From an uncultured Desulfuromonadales bacterium (GTDB lineage Bacteria; Desulfobacterota; Desulfuromonadia; Desulfuromonadales; Geopsychrobacteraceae): a stretch of 10,022 nt of DNA. Shown one piece after another: positions 1-4,861 of this stretch; within the stretch, counting starts at the first letter, position 1, and each line of letters starts with the position of its first letter. The notes below the pieces were generated by a model. It did no database searches. It had not been told where the DNA came from and worked only from the letters and a program-made list of their open reading frames with translations. The stretch is from contig CAMYNC010000205.1 of NCBI GenBank assembly GCA_947259685.1, positions 1 to 10,022 on the forward strand, given 5' to 3'. The position numbers and the translations under genes were made by a program.

Positions 1-33
1 TAACCTCAGGATGAATTGCATAGGTCAGGGTTG

Positions 34-61
34 TCAAAAATCAGGATATTACTATTTGAAA
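34..61 (+). repeat. Imperfect direct repeat, copy A
   Basis: This 28-bp sequence starts with TCAAAAATCAGGAT and ends in TTTGAAA. It recurs as copy B at 1245-1272 in the same orientation. The first 14 bases are identical; the rest differs by three transitions and one single-base gap, giving 24 matches in 28 columns. Both copies have inverted ends (TCAA...TTGA), as an operator or a small mobile repeat might have. The two copies bracket the homocysteine methyltransferase gene. The role is unknown. Confidence 0.6.
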
Positions 62-162
62 CGAATTTCGGAGCGATCTGAATCATTTGCATAAATAGTT
101 ACATGTGAAAATTCCAGCCCCTTGCTCAATCGAGCACTGCTACCTGTCACAAGGTCTAAACT

Positions 163-191
163 TTGACAAAGGCGTAAATGCCCGAGATACT
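163..191 (+). promoter_or_regulatory. Predicted sigma70 promoter of the homocysteine methyltransferase gene
   Basis: A perfect -35 hexamer TTGACA (163-168) is followed after 17 bp by GATACT (186-191), which matches the TATAAT -10 at four of six positions including the key second A and last T. Transcription would begin near 198 and leave a leader of about 30 nt before the ATG at 229. The -10 lies downstream of an in-frame ATG at 178, which argues against that upstream start. No SAM or cobalamin riboswitch features or MetJ boxes were seen in the first 228 bases. Confidence 0.5.
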
Positions 192-228
192 AAGGCCAAA
201 TCAATCAGGCCATGGAAAGGCAGGTAGC

Positions 229-1107
229 ATGAATATCACGCTTCTAGATGGAGGTCTGGGCCAAGAACTTCTGGCGCGTTCTGCGTCAAAACCGACGGGA
301 CTCTGGGCGACACAACTATTAATCGACCAACCCGAATTGGTGCGTGAGTTGCACCGCGATTATTTCTTGGCAGGTGCGGATATTGCCACCACCAACAGCT
401 ATGCCATTCATCGAGATCGACTGAGACCTTTTGAGATTGAGCACCGCTTCGCCGAGCTGCACCGTCAGGCGTGTCTGCTAGCGGTTTCAGCAAGGGATAG
501 CCACGGTCAGGGACTGGTCGCGGGGGCTATGGGGCCAACAGGACGGTCCTATCGTCCTGATCTTGCCCCCTCAGCAGAGGAAGCCGCTGACCTTTATGCT
601 GAGATTGCATCCCTACAAGAACCTTATGTAGATATATTCCTTTGTGAAACCATGTCATCAGTAGAGCAGGCACGCGGGGCAGTGATGGGTGCAAGTTCAG
701 GGAACAAGCCCGTTTGGCTTGCGGTTAGTGTTGATGACGAGGATGGTTCAAGGCTCCGTTCTGGGGAGGCAATAACAGAGATATTTCCGCTGATCTCAGA
801 ATTTAATCTCGAAGCATTACTGGTCAATTGCTCGACCCCCGAGGCCGTTAATCATGCGATTCCCTTGTTGGCAAATCAAGGGATTCCCATTGGCGCTTAC
901 GCCAACGGATTTGTGGAAATCGCGACAGACTTCTTGAAAGAGGGCGCGATTGTCGATCTATTGGAAACCCGCGCCAACCTAGGGCCAAAGATTTATGCGG
1001 ACTTTGTCGATGGCTGGATTAAGCACGGAGCTACTATCATTGGGGGCTGTTGCGAGATTGGTCCTGCTCATATCGAGGAACTCGCAAAACGATTGAAACG
1101 TGGATAA
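229..1107 (+). CDS. Homocysteine S-methyltransferase family protein (MmuM/BHMT-like)
   Basis: A 292-residue cytosolic protein of the zinc-dependent homocysteine S-methyltransferase fold (TIM barrel), which moves a methyl group from a donor such as S-methylmethionine or a betaine to homocysteine to make methionine. The N-terminus ITLLDGGLGQEL is the family's first strand and loop. The zinc ligands are visible: Cys201 in VNCS and Cys274-Cys275 in GGCC near the C-terminus. Length fits the family (about 290-310). The ATG at 229 is chosen because homology begins there, a moderate purine-rich stretch (AAGGCAGG) precedes it, and the promoter -10 lies between it and the in-frame ATG at 178. The methyl donor cannot be told from sequence. 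The gene stands alone between two copies of a repeat and next to an IS remnant. Its base composition is lower in GC by eye than the zinc and PEP carboxylase genes, which suggests acquisition by transfer (inference). Confidence 0.88.
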   Translation: MNITLLDGGLGQELLARSASKPTGLWATQLLIDQPELVRELHRDYFLAGADIATTNSYAIHRDRLRPFEIEHRFAELHRQACLLAVSARDSHGQGLVAGAMGPTGRSYRPDLAPSAEEAADLYAEIASLQEPYVDIFLCETMSSVEQARGAVMGASSGNKPVWLAVSVDDEDGSRLRSGEAITEIFPLISEFNLEALLVNCSTPEAVNHAIPLLANQGIPIGAYANGFVEIATDFLKEGAIVDLLETRANLGPKIYADFVDGWIKHGATIIGGCCEIGPAHIEELAKRLKRG

Positions 1108-1203
1108 AATTAAACATCGCAATCCAACCAGGAGGCATCTTGCTGGTCTGGTTATCTACCGGCGTAAGGCTAAGAGGCAACATTCGATTGCATACGGTAT
1201 GTT
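1108..1203. other. Intergenic stretch with no supported gene
   Basis: This stretch lies between the methyltransferase stop codon and its terminator. It holds an isolated AGGAGG (1130-1135) with no convincing ORF behind it, a weak 6-bp inverted repeat (AACCAG 1126-1131 with CTGGTT 1148-1153), and a short perfect palindrome CATAC-G-GTATG (1191-1201). None of these can be given a function. With the terminator, copy B of the repeat and the IS remnant, it forms a roughly 490-bp gap (1108-1599) without an intact gene. Confidence 0.5.
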
Positions 1204-1235
1204 AAGCCTCGGTTCAGAGAATCGGGGCTTTTCTT
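1204..1235 (+). terminator. Intrinsic terminator after the methyltransferase gene
   Basis: AAGCCTCG (1204-1211) pairs with CGGGGCTT (1223-1230) through eight pairs including one G-U. The loop is about 11 nt and a T-rich tail follows (1229-1235). It lies about 100 bp after the methyltransferase stop and is the only terminator-like hairpin in the gap. Confidence 0.65.
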
Positions 1236-1244
1236 ATTGGTGTT

Positions 1245-1272
1245 TCAAAAATCAGGATGTCACTGTTGAAAA
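1245..1272 (+). repeat. Imperfect direct repeat, copy B
   Basis: This is the second copy of the repeat at 34-61, in the same orientation and 1.2 kb downstream. It shares TCAAAAATCAGGAT exactly. Here the inverted ends are longer: TTTCAA (1243-1248) faces TTGAAA (1266-1271). It ends a few bases before the possible left end of the IS256-family remnant, so it may belong to the IS insertion site or to an older element. Confidence 0.6.
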
Positions 1273-1275
1273 GGT

Positions 1276-1589
1276 GGTTGTGTCCGTATAGTGCTGTAAA
1301 TTCCTGAGGCCACTCATCTCGTAGGATTGGTGTTGCGAAGCATCAAACCTTAAAAGGTGAGGAAACCACGATGACCGATTATGAGATTAATGTTCCTGGC
1401 AATCTTTTGTCGAGTCTTCTATCTGACAAAAACGGTCTGGGTCATTTGGTGGAGGCGATCCTGAATCAAATTCTTGATGCGCAGGCAAGTAATCAAGTTG
1501 GTGCCGGACGTTACAAGCCTTCTGACGAACGGGTGGTGGGTACAGGCAATAATAAGCAGTCCCCAAGGGTCGGCGACAGAAGAACCTAG
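1276..1589 (+). mobile_element. Truncated IS256-family insertion sequence (left part only)
   Basis: A possible left terminal sequence begins GGTTGTGTCC near 1276, followed by a roughly 70-bp leader and the N-terminal part of an IS256-type transposase. IS256-family elements are usually about 1.2-1.5 kb; only about 310 bp remain here. No inverted copy of the left end is present between the transposase fragment and znuA, so the right end is gone. The left boundary is inferred from position and its general likeness to IS256-family termini, and is uncertain by several bases. Confidence 0.55.
1371..1589 (+). pseudogene. IS256-family transposase, N-terminal fragment
   Basis: The 72-codon frame starts at an ATG preceded by AGGTGAGGA (1355-1363), a good ribosome binding site. 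The residues match the conserved start of IS256/mutator transposases: a DKNGLGHLVEAILNQIL segment, then QVGAGRYKPSDER, the counterpart of the family's 'LGAxRYERTEER'. Similarity fades after about residue 55 and the frame runs into TAG at 1587-1589. The DDE catalytic core, normally spread over about 400 residues, is absent, so the fragment cannot transpose. The breakpoint lies 10 bp from the stop codon of convergent znuA, and deletion or recombination there probably also removed any znuA terminator. Confidence 0.8.
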
Positions 1590-1599
1590 CCGGGATAGT

Positions 1600-2538
1600 T
1601 TAGCGCAATCCAGCCAGCAGGTTCTTTGCCAGGTTGTTCAGCAGGAGAAAATAACTTTCCGTTCCAGCCGGAAGGTCGGCACCGAGCGGATCGAGGATTC
1701 CGGTGCGGGTGTCGGTTCCTTCGATGATCGTCGCCACCAGGCGCGGCTCGAACTGCGGTTCGCTGAACACACAGCGGGCGTTCAGGGCTTTGATCTTCGC
1801 CCGGATCTCGCTGATCCGTTTGGCTCCCGGTTTTCGTTCTGGATCGACAGAGAGGGAGCCGATCGGGTTCAGCCCGTAAGCGGTCTCGAAATACTGGTAA
1901 GCATCGTGAAAGACGATATAGGGGACAGCGTTGACCGGTGCCAGTTGGTCGCTCAAGTGCTGATGCAGTGCGTCGAGGCGTTGCTGCAGTCGTTCGGCAT
2001 TCAACCGGTAGGCGGCGGTATTTCCCGGGTCAATTTTCCTCAGGGCGGCTTCGGTCTGGGCAACAATCTGCTTCGCCAGCAGCGGACTGAGCCAGAGATG
2101 GGGGTTGCCCTCGCCTTCGCTCTCTGAATGTTCCTGATGTGCCGCAGCATGGGCGTGGCCATCCCAGCTGCCCGCTTTGCGAGCTGGGAGCAACTGGTCC
2201 CGCAAGGCTTTGGTCAGTTCCAGCTGTTGGGCCTGTCGGGCCAGGGTCGCCAGCGGTTTTTCCAGAAAGCTTTCCAGGGAAGGGCCGATCCAGACCACCA
2301 GTTCGGCGTTCGCCAAGGCCCGTGTTTCAGAAGGTCGCAGCGCATAACCATGCGGTGACCCGCCGGTCTTGACCAACAGTTGCGGTTCGGCAATCCCCTG
2401 CATCACCCCGGCAACCAGGGCGTGGATTGGTTTGATGCTGACCACCACCTGCGGACCCGGCTGTGCCAGTGCCCCGGAAACGCAGCTCAAAGCACCAAGA
2501 AAAACCGTAAATACTGCTGCTAAAATTGTTTTTCGCAC
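1600..2538 (-). CDS. znuA: Zinc ABC transporter periplasmic zinc-binding protein ZnuA
   Basis: This is the 312-residue cluster 9 (family A-I) metal-binding lipocalin-unrelated solute receptor that captures Zn2+ in the periplasm and delivers it to ZnuB. A signal peptide covers residues 1-25 (basic start, hydrophobic core, cleavage after ALA). The likely zinc ligands are His39 (IKPIHAL), His147 (NPHLWLSP) and His211 (VFHDAYQYF); His63 lies in the conserved GGSPHGY. Between the first two ligands is the His/acidic flexible loop typical of zinc rather than manganese receptors (residues 126-143, with His128, 130, 134 and 137). The start is GTG at 2538 with GGGG at 2545-2548 six bases upstream. It is divergent from zur-znuC-znuB and shares their operator. 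No terminator was found on its 3' side, where an IS remnant abuts the gene. Confidence 0.95.
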   Translation of the reverse strand: MRKTILAAVFTVFLGALSCVSGALAQPGPQVVVSIKPIHALVAGVMQGIAEPQLLVKTGGSPHGYALRPSETRALANAELVVWIGPSLESFLEKPLATLARQAQQLELTKALRDQLLPARKAGSWDGHAHAAAHQEHSESEGEGNPHLWLSPLLAKQIVAQTEAALRKIDPGNTAAYRLNAERLQQRLDALHQHLSDQLAPVNAVPYIVFHDAYQYFETAYGLNPIGSLSVDPERKPGAKRISEIRAKIKALNARCVFSEPQFEPRLVATIIEGTDTRTGILDPLGADLPAGTESYFLLLNNLAKNLLAGLR

Positions 2539-2576
2539 TCAATTCCCCATGATTCTTTAGAAGTCCTGCTGTTTTT

Positions 2577-2591
2577 TGTTATAGTATAACA
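2577..2591. promoter_or_regulatory. Zur box (zinc-responsive operator)
   Basis: TGTTATAGTATAACA is a perfect palindrome about a central G at 2584. It equals the core of the established Zur consensus, in which GTTATA and TATAAC flank one variable base. It lies midway between divergent znuA and zur, so Zn-loaded Zur bound here should block both transcripts and give zur autoregulation. On the plus strand CATAAT (2590-2595) is a candidate -10 for zur-znuCB, without a clear -35. Confidence 0.9.
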
Positions 2592-2605
2592 TAATGAAAA
2601 TTCAA
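2578..2605 (-). promoter_or_regulatory. Predicted znuA promoter overlapping the Zur box
   Basis: Read on the minus strand, TTGAAT (2605-2600) is followed after 16 bp by TATAAC (2583-2578). These match the sigma70 hexamers at four and five of six positions. The -10 is half of the Zur palindrome, so repressor binding would directly exclude RNA polymerase. Transcription would start near 2571, about 33 nt before the GTG start of znuA. Confidence 0.6.
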
Positions 2606-2622
2606 GTTTGGATGGAAGAGCG

Positions 2623-3102
2623 ATGAAAAATACCTCGGATACGCCTTTTGTTGACCTGGAACACGATCATCAGGGCTGTATTGCCAAAGCCTTGAGCAGT
2701 GCCGAAGCCCTCTGCCAGCAGCAGCGACAGCGGTTTACCGCTATCCGCCGCCGGGTGCTGGAACTGGTCTGGCAGCAGCACAAGCCGATTGGTGCCTACG
2801 AAGTGCTCGAGATGCTGCAACAGGATGGCCGCACCGCGCCGCCGACGGTTTACCGCGCCCTCGATTTTCTGCAGCGGATGGGACTGGTGCACCGTATCGC
2901 CTCGCTCAACGCCTATGTCGGTTGTGCCCATCCGGGAGAACCTCACGACGGTCAGTTTTTGATCTGCGAAGCCTGTCAATCTCTGGCCGAACTGGATGTG
3001 TCGGCGATTACCCGGGCGATCGAAGAGAGCGCTGTGAGTTCAGGTTTTGAACCCCGCCGGCACACCGTCGAAATCATGGGCCTCTGCCCGAACTGCCGCT
3101 GA
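2623..3102 (+). CDS. zur: Zinc uptake regulator Zur (Fur family)
   Basis: A 159-residue Fur-family repressor that binds DNA when loaded with zinc and turns off zinc import. The N-terminal winged helix includes the Zur-like segment HKPIGAYEVLEML and the recognition helix APPTVYRALDFL (around residues 72-83). The C-terminal half carries the metal sites: an H/C cluster around residues 101-110 (CAHPGEPHD), and two CxxC pairs, Cys115/Cys118 (CEAC) and Cys155/Cys158 (CPNC), which form the structural zinc site. The ATG at 2623 is preferred over an in-frame TTG at 2608 because GGAAGAG lies just upstream of it. Assignment to Zur rather than Fur rests on the protein features, linkage to znuABC and the adjacent Zur box. 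Its stop overlaps the next start (TGATG), which implies translational coupling. Confidence 0.93.
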   Translation: MKNTSDTPFVDLEHDHQGCIAKALSSAEALCQQQRQRFTAIRRRVLELVWQQHKPIGAYEVLEMLQQDGRTAPPTVYRALDFLQRMGLVHRIASLNAYVGCAHPGEPHDGQFLICEACQSLAELDVSAITRAIEESAVSSGFEPRRHTVEIMGLCPNCR

Positions 3103-3872
3103 TGGATAGTCTGATGCCAGAATCGAATCAGCTGCTTGTCCTCCAAGATATCGACCTGTTCCGCGGCTCGCAGCTGCAGCTGCAGCAGGTTAGCCTGCAA
3201 CTGCAGGCTGGGGAGATCCTCACCATCATCGGACCCAATGGCGCCGGCAAAACCACCCTGGTTAAAATTGCCCTGGGGCTGCTGCCGCCGACTCGCGGTC
3301 AGGTCGTCCGTCAGGCGGACCTGCGCATCGGTTACATGCCGCAGCGGCTGCATATCGACCCGACCTTTCCGCTGACCGTCAAGCGGTTCCTCGCCATGGC
3401 CGGCAAGCAACAGCAAAGTCGGGTGCTGGCACAGTTACAGGAGGTGGGGGCGGCTCAGGTCCTCGATTCCCCTTTGCGGAACCTCTCCGGCGGCGAACTG
3501 CAGCGGGTGTTGCTGGCCCGGGCGTTGATGCGCGATCCCAGCCTGTTGGTGCTCGACGAGCCGGTGCAGGGGGTCGATGTGCATGGGCAGATGGAGCTCT
3601 ACCAGTTGATCAGCCGGATCCGCGACGAACGCGGTTGCGCGGTGTTAATGGTTTCTCACGATCTGCACCTGGTGATGGCGGCCACCGACCGGGTGCTCTG
3701 CCTCAATCGTCACATCTGCTGCACCGGCACCCCCGAAGCGGTCACCAGCCATCCCGCCTACCTGGAGCTGTTCGGGCCGCAGGCAGTGCAGCATCTGGCG
3801 ATCTACAGTCATGACAGCAGCCACCGCCACGCTGCCAGTAGCGGCGGTGAGGAGGGCGAGCATGCTCGATGA
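3102..3872 (+). CDS. znuC: Zinc ABC transporter ATP-binding protein ZnuC
   Basis: A 256-residue ABC ATPase that powers zinc import through ZnuB at the inner face of the cytoplasmic membrane. Motifs appear in order: Walker A GPNGAGKTT (residues 44-52), a Q-loop region at IGYMPQRL, the signature LSGGE (128-132), Walker B LLVLDEP (148-154) and the H-switch VSHD (His186). The C-terminal extension contains a short His-rich stretch (HDSSHRH), common in zinc-system ATPases. The start is the ATG at 3102, overlapping the zur stop by one base and without its own Shine-Dalgarno; an in-frame ATG at 3114 is an alternative. The 3' end overlaps znuB by 11 bases. Confidence 0.95.
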   Translation: MDSLMPESNQLLVLQDIDLFRGSQLQLQQVSLQLQAGEILTIIGPNGAGKTTLVKIALGLLPPTRGQVVRQADLRIGYMPQRLHIDPTFPLTVKRFLAMAGKQQQSRVLAQLQEVGAAQVLDSPLRNLSGGELQRVLLARALMRDPSLLVLDEPVQGVDVHGQMELYQLISRIRDERGCAVLMVSHDLHLVMAATDRVLCLNRHICCTGTPEAVTSHPAYLELFGPQAVQHLAIYSHDSSHRHAASSGGEEGEHAR

Positions 3873-4695
3873 TTTTCTGTTACGAGCCCTGCTGGGAGGT
3901 TGCGGAGTGGCCCTGATTGCCGGACCTTTCGGTTCTTTTGTCGTCTGGCGGCGACTGGCTTATTTCGGCGATACCCTGGCTCACTCGGCGTTGCTCGGCG
4001 TCGCCTTAGGTTTTTTGCTGCAGCTCAACCTGACTCTGGGAATTTTAGTGGTCTGCCAGTTGCTGGCAGTGCTGCTGTTTTTAAGCCAGCGGCAGCAGCA
4101 ATTGGCCAGTGATACGCTGCTGGGGATCTTTTCCCACGGGGCCTTGTCTTTGGGGCTGGTGGTGCTGGCCTTTATGGAGGATGTCCGGGTCGATCTGATG
4201 GCCTACCTGTTCGGCGACATCCTGGCTATCGGCAGTACCGATCTCGGTTGGATTTTCGGCGCTGGCGGGCTGGCTTTGGCCGGGCTGCTCTGGCTCTGGA
4301 AACCGCTGCTGGCGATCACCGTGCACGAGGATCTGGCCCGGGTGGAAGGGATCGCCGTCGATCGGATCAACTGGACGTTCCTGGCGCTGATCGCTCTGAC
4401 CGTGGCCGTGATGATGAAAGTGGTCGGGCTGTTGCTGGTCACCTCGCTGCTGATCATCCCGGCAGCGACCGCCCGGCGCTTTGCCGGGAATCCGGAGCTG
4501 ATGGCGCTGCTCGCCAGCCTGATCGGCTGCCTGGCGGTGGGGGGTGGATTGTACGGTTCCTACACCTGGGACACCCCGGCCGGTCCGTCGATCGTGGTCG
4601 CCGCCTGCCTGGTGTTCATGGCCAGTTTTCTGCTGCCGAAGCAGCTGCGGTTCTCCCAAATCGGTTTGGGCAAGAAACGGTCTGGAGAGGTTTAA
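3862..4695 (+). CDS. znuB: Zinc ABC transporter permease ZnuB
   Basis: A 277-residue ABC-3 family integral membrane permease that forms the zinc channel with ZnuC. The sequence is almost wholly hydrophobic helices. Family features include the early WRRLAYFGDTLAHSALLGVALG segment (around residues 30-52), the YLFGDILA loop and a late segment LLVTSLLIIPAATARRFA that contacts the ATPase in this family. The ATG at 3862 is chosen because GAGGAGG (3848-3854) lies upstream and homology begins here; the frame stays open upstream but only over znuC coding sequence. The TAA stop lies within the TTTAA target duplication of the downstream MITE, so the insertion struck the stop codon without changing the protein. 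Confidence 0.95.
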   Translation: MLDDFLLRALLGGCGVALIAGPFGSFVVWRRLAYFGDTLAHSALLGVALGFLLQLNLTLGILVVCQLLAVLLFLSQRQQQLASDTLLGIFSHGALSLGLVVLAFMEDVRVDLMAYLFGDILAIGSTDLGWIFGAGGLALAGLLWLWKPLLAITVHEDLARVEGIAVDRINWTFLALIALTVAVMMKVVGLLLVTSLLIIPAATARRFAGNPELMALLASLIGCLAVGGGLYGSYTWDTPAGPSIVVAACLVFMASFLLPKQLRFSQIGLGKKRSGEV

Positions 4696-4847
4696 CCTAG
4701 AAACTGCAGTTGGATCACGAAAATCTGCACAACCTCTTGATACACCTAGATAATTCGAAAAAGCTCTCATCACCAATTAGGTGACCACCAGTCCTATGCA
4801 CGTCAATATGCTGCACATCTTTTTCGCGCTCAACTGCGGTTTCTAGG
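4696..4847. mobile_element. Miniature inverted-repeat transposable element (MITE), possibly IS1380-derived
   Basis: A 152-bp non-coding element with terminal inverted repeats. The left end CCTAGAAACTGCAGTTG (4696-4712) matches the reverse complement of the right end (4831-4847) at 16 of 17 bases. Weaker pairing continues inward: ACGAAAA-TCTGCAC on the left and GCGAAAAAGATGTGCAG on the right strand. TTTAA stands directly outside both ends (4691-4695 and 4848-4852), a 5-bp target duplication. It encodes no transposase, so it needs one in trans. CCTAG ends and a TTAA-containing target resemble IS1380-family elements such as ISEcp1; this assignment is inference. A smaller hairpin inside pairs TCACC (4770-4774) with GGTGA (4780-4784). 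As RNA the termini could form a long hairpin and might act as a two-way terminator between the convergent znuB and nrfD-like genes. Confidence 0.82.
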
Positions 4848-4861
4848 TTTAACGCTTTTGG

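Noticed and set aside
1..162. Riboswitch or MetR site upstream of the methyltransferase; a GAAA-CGAA-TTTC inverted repeat is present at 59-70
   Set aside because: No SAM or cobalamin riboswitch core motifs are visible, the inverted repeat only partly fits a MetR site, and it lies about 100 bp before the likely -35.
178..228. Upstream ATG start for the methyltransferase
   Set aside because: It lies between the predicted -35 and -10, lacks a ribosome binding site, and the 17 extra residues do not resemble the family.
1122..1207. Possible integron attC site (ATCCAAC ... GTTAAGC)
   Set aside because: The outer motifs are not complementary to each other, there is no L'/L'' pair between them, and GTTAAGC is part of the terminator stem.
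1100..1291. A 63-codon plus-strand ORF after the methyltransferase gene
   Set aside because: It crosses the intrinsic terminator and repeat copy B, has no ribosome binding site at its start and no recognisable domain.
1474..2127. A 217-codon plus-strand ORF opposite znuA
   Set aside because: It is a shadow of the high-GC znuA reading frame and begins within the transposase fragment in another frame; no domain is seen.
3168..3187. CAGCTG/CTGCAG-rich repeat at the start of znuC
   Set aside because: It encodes a Gln/Leu-rich stretch (QLQLQQVSLQLQ) within the normal ATPase N-terminus; it is codon repetition, not a separate element.
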